Positions 1 through 5,785 are shown, counted from the first letter of the stretch. The stretch: DNA of 6,274 nucleotides from Bacillota bacterium (GCA_021846605.1 JAJZWQ010000169.1:1-6274); one strand, 5' to 3'. Notes: generated from the sequence alone by a model not told the origin. Made by a program: numbers and translations.

Positions 1-125
1 CCCGTGATCCACGGCATTCCTCGCTCGGACCACTTCGTTCAGCGCCCTCCTGACCCGTAACCCCAGCCCAACCCGTCCCGCGCCGCATCTGCCCCGAATC
101 GGTCCGTGTGACTTTTCGGCCCTTC

Positions 126-596
126 TCAATACGGGACGTGGCCAACCGGTGTCCGTTCGGGATAGCGCCAAGCCCCCGCCGGCACGCAGTGGAGGGCGGA
201 CGCCACGGCCGCCGAGCGGGGCAAAAGACGCCGCGCCCGCTCGGCCGCCGATCCCTCCGGCGGCGCCTGCCACACCCCGGGCCTGCGGGGGTGGTGGCAG
301 ACACAGGTATCGACAAACACGCGGGCATGGCCGTCCCGGGCGATGGCGCGCAGGATGTTGGCGTGGCCGCTGGCTGGAACCGCCAGGACGGCGACCTCGG
401 CCGCCCGGACGGCGTCGTGATTCAGGGCGCCTTCCACGGCCGCCCCCGATTGCGTCTGCGCCCCCAGGAGCGCCGCCATGTTGCACGCCCGGGCCGCCGA
501 ACGCGAACCGATGATCGTATGGTGGCCGGCGTCGGCGATGGCGCGCGCGACTGCGCTGCCGAACCGGCCCGTTCCACCCACCACGGCGATCCGCAC
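126..596 (-). CDS. F420H2:NADP oxidoreductase-like protein, C-terminally truncated
   Basis: The product is 156 residues from a GTG start. Full-length members of this family, such as archaeal FNO, are about 210 residues and move hydride between coenzyme F420 and NADP in the cytoplasm. The N-terminal Rossmann fold is clear: a first beta strand, then GGTGRFG at residues 7-13. IGSR at 29-32 has the Ser-Arg pair that in FNO holds the 2'-phosphate of NADP. APPEGSAAER (111-120) and SALHCVPA (133-140) match the family's conserved central blocks. The reading frame then stops at residue 156, just where FNO would continue into its VCGDD and DAGPL segments. I did not find those segments in any frame of the remaining 125 bases. 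The protein is therefore probably truncated by rearrangement and inactive, unless this lineage has a naturally short form. An upstream ATG at 680 is possible, but the residues it adds look unconserved. Confidence 0.78.
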   Translation of the reverse strand: MRIAVVGGTGRFGSAVARAIADAGHHTIIGSRSAARACNMAALLGAQTQSGAAVEGALNHDAVRAAEVAVLAVPASGHANILRAIARDGHARVFVDTCVCHHPRRPGVWQAPPEGSAAERARRLLPRSAAVASALHCVPAGAWRYPERTPVGHVPY

Positions 597-602
597 CCCG
601 AT

Positions 603-608
603 CCCTCC
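603..608 (-). promoter_or_regulatory. Ribosome binding site deciding the GTG start at 596
   Basis: GGAGGG on the minus strand lies 6 bases before the GTG at 596, and the first beta strand of the Rossmann fold (VRIAVVGGTG) begins at that codon. This supports 596 over the farther in-frame ATG at 680. Confidence 0.7.
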
Positions 609-748
609 CGCCGTAGCTTGTACCGGAGCGCCCCCGGCCTTCCGCCCGATCTCTGGCGGCCACGTCTTCGCCGCAGACATGCGCCTGGCGCCGGAACCTC
701 ACATATCCTGCGACGCCGGTGTCAGTTTCGAACCGGCAGTTCGCTGGC

Positions 749-755
749 GGGGGGA
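749..755 (+). promoter_or_regulatory. Ribosome binding site deciding the GTG start of murE
   Basis: GGGGGGA lies 6 bases before the GTG at 762. The open frame runs upstream to 108, but the earlier residues are arginine and proline rich and unlike MurE. This site marks the likely true start. Confidence 0.65.
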
Positions 756-761
756 TGGCGG

Positions 762-2315
762 GTGGTTTGGACAGACGATCCGGGTCCCGGCGAGACCCAG
801 ACCCTGGCAAAGCTGGCGGCGGCGCTCCCGGAGGCGATCCCCTACGGCCCGACCGAGACGGTGGTCACTGGCCTCGCCGAGCACAGCGCGCACGTGCGCC
901 CTGGCTTTCTCTTCGCCTGCTTGCCCGGGTTGCACCACGACGGGCACCGCTTCGCCCATGAGGCCGTCGCCATGGGCGCGCGCGCGCTCCTGAGCGAGCG
1001 GCGGGTCCCGACCGACCCGCAGGTCGCGCAACTGGTCGTGCCCGACGCCAGGCGGGCCCTGGCGTTGGTGGCGCGCGCCTGGCACGGTGCCCCCGATCGC
1101 GCGCTGCAGGTGCTCGCGGTCACCGGCACCAACGGCAAAACGACGACCTGCTTCATGCTGGAGGCGATCTTCGCGGCCGCCGGCCGGCCCATCGGGCGCC
1201 TGGGGACGGCCGGGCATCAGGTCGGCGGCCGGGCGCTGGACGCCTCCCTGACCACGCCCGGCTCGCTGCAGCTCTATGGGCTACTGGCCCAGGTGGCAGA
1301 CAGCGGGTGCCGCGGCGTGGTGCTCGAGGCCAGTTCGCACGCCCTGAGCCAGCATCGGCTGGCGGGCCTGGCCGTGGACACCGCCATCTTCACCAACCTG
1401 ACGCGCGACCACCTGGACTACCACGGCAACCCGATGGCCTACCTCTCGGCCAAAATGCGACTATTCGCGCCCCGGCAAGAGGGGAAGTCCTATCCGGCCC
1501 TGGCGGTGGTTCCCGCCGACAGCGGGGTCGGCCGGCGGGTGGCCGCCGAAAGCGTCCCGCACCGGCACGTCATCACCTATGGCTTCTCCGCCCATGCCGA
1601 CGTGCAGGGGCATCACCAGCGCCTGCCCAACGGCCGGGAGGTCCTGGACATCGCTGGCGCCTGGGGCCAGGGCCAGCTCCCCCTGCCCCTGCCCGGGCGG
1701 CACAACGCCCTGAACGCGCTGGCCGCCGCGGCTGCGGCACTGGGCAACGGCATCTCCATGGCCAGCGTCCGGGCCGGACTGGCGCGCATGGCTGGCGTCC
1801 CCGGCCGCTTCGAGCGGGTGGACGGGGGCACCGGCCCGACCGTCATCGTCGACTTTGCCCACAACCCCAGCGGCTTGCGTGAGGCCCTGCGCGCAGCTCG
1901 GCGCATCTGTCGCGGGCGATTGCATCTCGTCTTTGGCTGCAAGGGGGGCGATGTCGACGATGAAAAGCGGATGCGCATGGGCACCGTCGCCGCCCGGCTT
2001 GCCGACGAGGTCTACGTGACAACCGACGATCCGTACGACGAGCCGCCGCTGGAAACGGCGCGCCTGGCGCTGTCCGCGATGGCCGCCGAGGGTGCCTCGC
2101 ACCGCTGGATCGCCGACCGCCAGGCCGCGATCGCCCTGGCGATCGCTGAGGCAGAGCCTGGGGACCTGGTCCTGGTCGCGGGCCGCGGGCACGAACAGGT
2201 CCAGCGGGTCTGCGGCCGGGACATCCCGATGGATGACCGCGCCCTCTGCCGGGAGGCGCTCGCAGCCCGGCTGCGCGCGGGGCACCTCCCGGCCGTCGCG
2301 GGCAGCCTGCCCTGA
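762..2315 (+). CDS. murE: MurE-type Mur ligase (UDP-MurNAc-tripeptide synthetase)
   Basis: This cytoplasmic ligase of peptidoglycan synthesis uses ATP to add the third amino acid to UDP-MurNAc-L-Ala-D-Glu. The 517-residue product has all three Mur domains and is close to the usual length of about 495. The N-terminal UDP-binding domain carries PGLHHDGHRF (55-64). The central ATPase has the P-loop GTNGKTTT (122-129), LTTP (163-166), EASSHAL (189-195), NLTRDHLDYHG (212-222) and a lysine at 231 in the place of the carbamylated Lys. The linker carries PGRHNALNA (311-319). The C-terminal domain has GVPGRFERV (345-353), DFAHNP (364-369), FGCKGGD (391-397) and GRGHE (474-478). Two points are odd. The specificity motif reads TDDPYDE (421-427) instead of the DNPR of diaminopimelate enzymes. 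The N-terminal DSR motif reads HSA (41-43). No other mur or fts gene lies nearby, so it could be a second, specialised MurE. Assignment to the Mur ligase family is near certain; the substrate is not. Confidence 0.93.
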   Translation: MVWTDDPGPGETQTLAKLAAALPEAIPYGPTETVVTGLAEHSAHVRPGFLFACLPGLHHDGHRFAHEAVAMGARALLSERRVPTDPQVAQLVVPDARRALALVARAWHGAPDRALQVLAVTGTNGKTTTCFMLEAIFAAAGRPIGRLGTAGHQVGGRALDASLTTPGSLQLYGLLAQVADSGCRGVVLEASSHALSQHRLAGLAVDTAIFTNLTRDHLDYHGNPMAYLSAKMRLFAPRQEGKSYPALAVVPADSGVGRRVAAESVPHRHVITYGFSAHADVQGHHQRLPNGREVLDIAGAWGQGQLPLPLPGRHNALNALAAAAAALGNGISMASVRAGLARMAGVPGRFERVDGGTGPTVIVDFAHNPSGLREALRAARRICRGRLHLVFGCKGGDVDDEKRMRMGTVAARLADEVYVTTDDPYDEPPLETARLALSAMAAEGASHRWIADRQAAIALAIAEAEPGDLVLVAGRGHEQVQRVCGRDIPMDDRALCREALAARLRAGHLPAVAGSLP

Positions 2316-2330
2316 CCCGGACCGCTCAGG
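2311..2330. terminator. Short inverted repeat across the two convergent stop codons
   Basis: CCTGA (2311-2315) and TCAGG (2326-2330) can pair around a 10-base loop. Each arm contains the TGA stop of one of the two converging genes. The stem is only 5 bp and lacks a T tract, so a bidirectional terminator role is only a possibility. With 10 bases between the two stops there is little other room for one. Confidence 0.25.
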
Positions 2331-3717
2331 CGGGGGCCAGCCGGACCAGCCAGCCGCCCTCAATCGGGCGGACGGAGCCGCGGCGAGCGCGGGCGCGCAC
2401 GGCACCGACCCGCAGATCCAGGCCGCCGTTGAACTCCACCTCGGCGTCCTGAGCCAGAATCTGGCCGTCGCCACCCAACTGGAGGCGCGCGGCAACCCGG
2501 ACGTGCACGAGGCCCCCGTGCCGGTCTTCGGCGGCGGGCACACCGGTGGAGTCCAGGAATGTGCCGTCGGGATACTCGAAGCGGGCCCCGGCCGCGTACA
2601 GGGTCAGGCCGCCGTTGACCGGTTGGGGTGGCTCGGCCGGCGTGATGGTCGCGGACCCCAGTGCTCCGGTGGCGAACGTCAAGAGCGTCCCCTGGCCGCG
2701 CAGGATGCGGTCGACCAGCGCGGCCCGGGCCTGCGCCGCGCGCTCGGCCCTCTGACGCGCGTCGGCGAGCACGGCGTCGTAGCCGAAGCGGTCGCAGGCC
2801 GCGCTGAGGAGGGAGTCGTCGCGCGAACCGCCCTCAAAGCGCACATACGCCTCAAGCAGCGTATCCAGGTCGGTTGCGCGGCCAGCCGTCAGCTCCTCCC
2901 GCCAATCGGCGGGGGGCTGGCGGCGCGCGCCCCGGGCCGTGGGCGGAGGCGCCGTGCCGGCCAGTCGGTCCAGGACATGGCAGAGCAGCGCGCCCACGAT
3001 GCGCGCCCGCGCGGGATCGGAGAGCTGCCCAAGGTGATCGGCGAGCGCCGGGACGTCCCCCGCGCAGCGCCAGCCGACGTAGCAGGTCACCCCGGTCAGC
3101 AACTCGAGGCCCCGCTCGGCCTCCTCCCGCTCGGCAGTCCACTCCCCGCGCCGCTCACGGCGCAAAAGCGCCAGTGTGCGCGCCGTGCGTTCGGCCTCCG
3201 GCTCCGCAAGGCGGTCCACGCCCGCCAAAAGGCGTCCTTCCACCGTGGCCAGGGCCATTCCCTCCGGGTCGGCAAGCTGGGGGGTCCAGGCCGCGGCCGC
3301 CGCGCGGACCGAACGGGGAACCTTGCCGCGCCACCAGGGCGCAAATGCGGCCTCCCAGAGGAGTGCCCGCGCCACCCGCCCGGAGGAGACCACCACCGCG
3401 ACACCGTCGAGTTCGGCCAGGCGCGGGCCGGCGCCGTCGTCGGGCACGGCGGGCAGGCCCAAAGCCTCCGCCTGGGCTGCGTCGAGATGAACCAATCCCG
3501 CGTGCGGTGTTCCGGCGCGACCGGCCACCTTCTCCCCCACCGCCTCGGGGAAACCGCGCAGGCAGACGCCGCCCCCGTGTGGGAGGTGCAACCCGAAGAC
3601 GGGCTCCGTCTCCGGCCAACCCGGCCAGACCCCGACCGTGCCCACAGGCGCGGTGGCGCCAAGCCACGGTTCGAGCACACCGGCTGCCTCCTCGTCGGGT
3701 ACGAACACCGTCTTCAC
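2326..3717 (-). CDS. Uncharacterised protein, possible degenerate zinc-peptidase-like fold
   Basis: I do not recognise a named family. The 463-residue product has no signal peptide or membrane helix, so it is probably cytoplasmic. Residues 1-110 are a beta-rich, Gly/Pro-rich region. Residues 113-215 look helical: VARALLWEAAFAPWW (115-129), then ATVEGRLLAGVD, then RTLALLRRERRGEW, then ERGLELLTGVTCYVGWR (201-217). This order recalls uncharacterised gluzincin-like proteins in which HEAFH is followed by an EGLA-YV helix. Here HExxH reads WEAAF and the Glu of LEG reads Thr, so if the relationship is real the metal site is gone. Residues 313-340 are Ala/Arg-rich and may be a coiled coil. The last 100 residues alternate as beta strands (VHVRVAARLQL, AEVEFNGGLDLRV). 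The GTG start is chosen for its ribosome binding site; an ATG at 3732 would add 5 residues and an ATG at 3879 would add 54 poorly conserved-looking ones. The gene is monocistronic and converges on murE. Confidence 0.7.
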   Translation of the reverse strand: MKTVFVPDEEAAGVLEPWLGATAPVGTVGVWPGWPETEPVFGLHLPHGGGVCLRGFPEAVGEKVAGRAGTPHAGLVHLDAAQAEALGLPAVPDDGAGPRLAELDGVAVVVSSGRVARALLWEAAFAPWWRGKVPRSVRAAAAAWTPQLADPEGMALATVEGRLLAGVDRLAEPEAERTARTLALLRRERRGEWTAEREEAERGLELLTGVTCYVGWRCAGDVPALADHLGQLSDPARARIVGALLCHVLDRLAGTAPPPTARGARRQPPADWREELTAGRATDLDTLLEAYVRFEGGSRDDSLLSAACDRFGYDAVLADARQRAERAAQARAALVDRILRGQGTLLTFATGALGSATITPAEPPQPVNGGLTLYAAGARFEYPDGTFLDSTGVPAAEDRHGGLVHVRVAARLQLGGDGQILAQDAEVEFNGGLDLRVGAVRARARRGSVRPIEGGWLVRLAPA

Positions 3718-3720
3718 CGT

Positions 3721-3727
3721 TCCTCTC
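3721..3727 (-). promoter_or_regulatory. Ribosome binding site deciding the GTG start at 3717
   Basis: GAGAGGA on the minus strand ends 3 bases before the GTG at 3717, with 4 bases between its GG pair and the start. The in-frame ATG at 3732 has only a weak GGGA before it. The preference for GTG is moderate. Confidence 0.5.
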
Positions 3728-3747
3728 TGCATGTTCCCGGCGGCCGC

Positions 3748-3838
3748 GGCGCTCAGTTGCCTTTGGGGGGATTCCTTCTGGCCGGGGATCGGTTTCACCG
3801 GCCGTTCTCCCGATAGCGCCTTCTGATTCGGAGGCGCT
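3748..3838 (-). promoter_or_regulatory. Leader with mutually exclusive stems upstream of the 463-residue protein
   Basis: Read on the minus strand, three short segments compete. AGCGCCT (3838-3832) can pair with AGGCGCT (3821-3815) in a 7-bp hairpin that extends to 9 bp with one G.T pair. The GGCGCT inside that second segment can pair instead with AGCGCC at 3753-3748, enclosing a further GGCCGG/CCGGCC stem (3803-3798 with 3785-3780). The two folds cannot coexist, which is the geometry of an attenuator or riboswitch. The ribosome binding site lies just downstream, about 20 bases from the last arm. I do not match the sequence to a known riboswitch class, and in GC-rich DNA such short complementarity can arise by chance. 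Confidence 0.3.
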
Positions 3839-3913
3839 TCGGAAAACTCCCGGCGACGGCTGTAAATTGCGCGCTGCATTCAGACCTCGGTCGATCACCG
3901 GCCCGCACCTATG

Positions 3914-3960
3914 CGCGCCCCTGGGTCTTGCCCGAAGCCCAGGGATCCCCGGTGGGCGCG
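3914..3960 (+). promoter_or_regulatory. Nested stem-loop in the dehydrogenase leader
   Basis: CGCGCCC (3914-3920) pairs with GGGCGCG (3954-3960). Directly inside it CTGGG (3921-3925) pairs with CCCAG (3938-3942) around a 12-base loop, giving 12 perfect pairs with one asymmetric bulge of 11 bases on the 3' side. It ends 82 bases before the TTG start at 4043. A role in leader RNA regulation is inferred; no known class is recognised. Confidence 0.35.
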
Positions 3961-3965
3961 AAGTG

Positions 3966-3987
3966 AGGCCAGCGTAGTCCCTGGCCT
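3966..3987 (+). promoter_or_regulatory. Second stem-loop in the dehydrogenase leader
   Basis: AGGCCAG (3966-3972) pairs perfectly with CTGGCCT (3981-3987) around the 8-base loop CGTAGTCC. It lies 5 bases after the preceding nested stem, so the two form a tandem pair upstream of the gene. There is no T tract, so it is not a canonical terminator. Confidence 0.35.
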
Positions 3988-4029
3988 ACACGCCGGTCAA
4001 ACGGACCCTCGGCGCCATAGGCTCCTGGC

Positions 4030-4036
4030 GGAGGGA
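4030..4036 (+). promoter_or_regulatory. Ribosome binding site deciding the TTG start of the dehydrogenase
   Basis: GGAGGGA lies 6 bases before the TTG at 4043, which begins the first beta strand LRVVVSE. The in-frame ATG at 4067 would remove this strand, and upstream extension adds residues overlapping the leader stems. Confidence 0.75.
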
Positions 4037-4042
4037 AGCCCT

Positions 4043-5023
4043 TTGCGCGTCGTCGTTAGCGAATTCATGCCCGCCTCGGGCCTGGACCTCCTCCGGGAGG
4101 GGGCGCAGGTCCAGTATGACCCGCACCTGGCCCAAAGCCCCGTGCGTCTGCGCGAAGCGGTGGCGCTGGCGGACGCCCTGGTTGTGCGCAACCGCACGCG
4201 CGTCGACGCGGCCCTCCTGGACGCCGCGCCCCACCTGCGTGTCGTGGGGCGACTCGGCGCCGGCCTGGACAACCTGGATCAGGTTGCGCTGGACCGACGC
4301 GCCATCCGGCTCGTGCATGCCCGCGGGCTCAACGCCACCGCCGCCGCGGAATTCACCATCGGGCTGGCGCTGGCCCTGCAACGCACCTTCGACCCCAGCT
4401 GGTGGTCGGGTCCCGGGCCGGACTGGAGCCAGCGAGGCCAGCGCCTCGGCCGGGAGCTGGCCGGCAAGACCTTGGGCCTGGTCGGCCTCGGCGCCGTCGG
4501 CGCGGCGGTGGCCCAGCGGGCCCGCGCCCTGGGGCTGCGCGTCCTGGCGGCCGGAGGTCCGGGCACCGCAGCCAGCGCCACCGCGCTGGGCATCCCGCTT
4601 GTGGAACTCCCGGCCCTCCTGGCGGCCAGCGACGTCGTGAGCCTCCACTGCCGCCTCACCCCGGACACCCACCGCATGGTCGACGGCCGGACCCTGGCCA
4701 TGTTCCGGCCGTGGGCGGTACTGATCAACACGGCCCGCGGCGGCCTGGTCGACGAGGCGGCGCTGGACGCCGCCCTCCGGTCCGGCCGGCTGGCCGGCGC
4801 CGCCCTGGACGTGCGCGATCCCGAACCGCCGCCGGCCCCCGATCCCCTGGAGGCCACCCCCCACCTACTGCGGTCGCCGCACCTGGCGGGGCTCACCCTG
4901 GAGGCGCAGGAACAGATCGCCGCATCCGTCGCCGGAGGGGTGCTCTCCGCCCTGCGCGAACTCGCGGGCGAGTGCGGGGGCCCGATCCTCCCCCCGGCCC
5001 CCGACGGCGCCTGGGCGCGGTGA
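4043..5023 (+). CDS. D-2-hydroxyacid dehydrogenase (SerA/sulfolactate dehydrogenase-like)
   Basis: The enzyme should interconvert a 2-hydroxyacid and its 2-oxoacid with a nicotinamide cofactor in the cytoplasm. The 326-residue product, from a TTG start, has the usual length for single-domain-pair members without the regulatory tail of long SerA. VGRLGAGLDNLD (68-79) is the conserved substrate-domain block. GLGAVG (148-153) is the Rossmann glycine motif, INTARGGLVDE (228-238) carries the catalytic Arg232, DPEPP (259-263) carries Glu261, and RSPHLAG (277-283) carries His280, so the catalytic triad is complete. The GRLGxGLDN wording recalls (S)-sulfolactate dehydrogenase as well as phosphoglycerate dehydrogenase, and the substrate cannot be settled. 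The acidic residue that normally ends beta strand 2 and selects NAD is replaced by glycine (AAGGPG, 169-174), so cofactor choice is uncertain. The gene stands alone behind a structured leader. Function within the superfamily is certain; the precise reaction is not. Confidence 0.93.
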   Translation: MRVVVSEFMPASGLDLLREGAQVQYDPHLAQSPVRLREAVALADALVVRNRTRVDAALLDAAPHLRVVGRLGAGLDNLDQVALDRRAIRLVHARGLNATAAAEFTIGLALALQRTFDPSWWSGPGPDWSQRGQRLGRELAGKTLGLVGLGAVGAAVAQRARALGLRVLAAGGPGTAASATALGIPLVELPALLAASDVVSLHCRLTPDTHRMVDGRTLAMFRPWAVLINTARGGLVDEAALDAALRSGRLAGAALDVRDPEPPPAPDPLEATPHLLRSPHLAGLTLEAQEQIAASVAGGVLSALRELAGECGGPILPPAPDGAWAR

Positions 5024-5090
5024 GGCGTCGTTGCCGATCCAAGATGAGGCGGGTTGACGAAGGGTGAACGCCACCCCATGGTTATGGTTA

Positions 5091-5112
5091 GGAGTTCGTG
5101 CCTCACGGCTCC
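5091..5112 (+). repeat. Imperfect hairpin, possible left-end structure of the element
   Basis: GGAG (5091-5094) pairs with CTCC (5109-5112) and CGTG (5097-5100) with CACG (5104-5107), around loop CCT. A TT/G internal loop interrupts the stem. Small imperfect hairpins near the ends are typical of IS200/IS605 elements. A TTGAC lies upstream at 5054-5058. The connection is inferred. Confidence 0.3.
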
Positions 5113-5214
5113 CTACGCCAAACGGGCTTGGGCAGAGCGCCCGCCCGGAGGCAGGGCCCTCTCGTCATCCGCTCGCCTGCTTCTGGCAAACGACCGTCTG
5201 CGCGGCCCAAGGGA

Positions 5215-5229
5215 CGCCTGGGCCAGGCG
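5215..5229. repeat. 15-base near-perfect palindrome
   Basis: CGCCTGG (5215-5221) and CCAGGCG (5223-5229) are exact reverse complements around a single G. The loop is too short for a good RNA hairpin, so if functional it would more likely be a protein-binding operator. GC richness makes chance occurrence plausible. Confidence 0.3.
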
Positions 5230-5303
5230 GACGCTGGCATCCTGGTGGTATCCAGTTGGTACTGCGTCGAAACCAAAGTGGGACTGGCGTTCCCCCCGGC
5301 CAT

Positions 5304-5326
5304 GCCATGGTAGCCTCTGCCATGGA
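5304..5326. repeat. Paired TGCCATGG direct repeats before tnpB
   Basis: TGCCATGG occurs at 5304-5311 and 5319-5326, 15 bases apart, and its CCATGG core is itself palindromic. A G8 run (5328-5335) follows at once and may act as the tnpB ribosome binding site. A third CCATGG lies at 5076-5081. Confidence 0.35.
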
Positions 5327-5350
5327 GGGGGGGGGTGGTCCCGTGGCCCG

Positions 5351-5775
5351 GTGGGCGGCAAGCGCAAGTCCACACCGAGCTTCACTCACACCTGGCGGCT
5401 CAACCTCGACGCCCACCAGCGCGAGGTCTTGGATCAGCGCTTTCACGCCGCCTTGCACCTGTACAACACGGCGCTGGCCGAGGCGTCCAGCGCGCGCGGC
5501 GAATGCGCGAGTCCCGCCTCTACTAACGCGCATGCAAGGCCAAAGCTCCCACCGATCGCCAGGCTCTGCACCGGCAGGCACACCGCTTTTGGGCTCTACG
5601 ACCTCTTTCCGTTCGTGGGAGAGCTCGGCCACCGCGAGATCGGCCGGCATCTGGACGTAGGCACGGCGCGGGGGATCGCCAAGCGGGCCTACGATGCGGT
5701 GAACGACTGGGTGGCGCATCACCGCGGCCGGCCGCAGTTCACGTCCCCCGGCCAAGTAAATCCCTACGGGTCTGA
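5351..5775 (+). pseudogene. tnpB: tnpB (IS200/IS605 OrfB) remnant, N-terminal part, frameshifted
   Basis: TnpB is the RNA-guided nuclease carried by IS200/IS605 elements. Only its N-terminal region survives. The first block reads SFTHTWRLNLDAHQREVLDQ and continues into HAALHLYNTALAEA, in the frame beginning at GTG 5351. Near 5483-5490 the homology moves to another frame: QRARRMRESRLY, then a TAA stop at 5524-5526 (the pattern suggests an original CAA), then RACKAKAPTDRQALHRQAHR. At the TTTT run 5587-5590 one extra T returns it to the first frame: FGLYDLFPFVGELGHREIGR, and so on to AKRAYDAVNDW and HHRGRPQF, ending near 5775. The RuvC nuclease core and zinc ribbon expected after this were not found. 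The gene is thus broken by two frameshifts, a nonsense change and loss of its 3' two thirds. A start at GTG 5343 is possible if another frameshift lies near 5350. Confidence 0.85.
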
Positions 5776-5785
5776 GGCGACCAGC

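Larger units (their letters stand above)
597..761. other. Divergent intergenic region between the reductase remnant and murE
   Basis: This 165-base gap separates two genes read away from each other, so both promoters should lie here. TATCCT at 704-709 could be a weak -10 for murE, but I see no matching -35. On the opposite strand GTACAAGCTA (614-623) is an AT-richer patch of the kind found at a -10. Neither is strong enough to call. No repeat, terminator or small gene is apparent. Confidence 0.45.
3718..4042. other. Divergent intergenic region between two intact genes
   Basis: These 325 bases lie between two genes read away from each other and must hold both promoters. They contain the leader stems listed separately. 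CTGTAAATTG at 3860-3869 is the most AT-rich patch. TAAATT (3863-3868) could be a -10 for the plus strand, and the same patch read on the other strand contains TTTACAG. No convincing -35 was seen for either. Frames open across the region on both strands, but their translations look unlike proteins, so I place no gene here. Confidence 0.45.
5024..5350. other. Noncoding stretch between the dehydrogenase and the tnpB remnant
   Basis: These 327 bases show no gene I can support; frames open across them translate to low-complexity Arg/Gly/Pro sequence. They hold a hairpin at 5091-5112, a palindrome at 5215-5229, two TGCCATGG copies at 5304-5326 and an 8-G run at 5328-5335. They probably include the 5' flank of the mobile element and any terminator of the dehydrogenase, though no clear terminator is visible. 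Confidence 0.45.

Noticed and set aside
1..60. C-terminal end of an upstream plus-strand gene (open frame from the edge to TAA at 58-60)
   Set aside because: Only 19 codons, with no recognisable motif; cannot be told from chance.
108..761. Long upstream extension of the murE reading frame
   Set aside because: The translation is Arg/Pro-rich, unlike Mur ligases, and antisense to the recognisable reductase at 126-596. A good ribosome binding site precedes GTG 762.
1461..2543. 360-codon minus-strand open frame
   Set aside because: Antisense to well-conserved MurE motifs and lacking any of its own.
2092..3816. 574-codon open frame on the plus strand
   Set aside because: It overlaps the 3' end of murE and the whole minus-strand gene, and its translation has no recognisable motif. 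The minus-strand reading has helix and strand patterns and a ribosome binding site.
3740..3840. Known riboswitch (SAM, cobalamin, glycine, TPP) in the minus-strand leader
   Set aside because: A GGTGAAACC string recalls cobalamin and SAM cores, but the other conserved blocks of those classes are missing.
2874..3977. 367-codon plus-strand open frame
   Set aside because: Extremely Pro/Arg/Ala-rich translation, typical of an antisense frame in GC-rich DNA.
3986..4864. 292-codon minus-strand open frame
   Set aside because: Antisense to the dehydrogenase with its full set of catalytic motifs; the translation is Gly/Gln/Arg-rich and unconserved-looking.
5054..5082. Promoter TTGACG with CATGGT 17 bases later
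   Set aside because: The -35 is good, but the -10 matches only three of six bases, and no intact gene follows.
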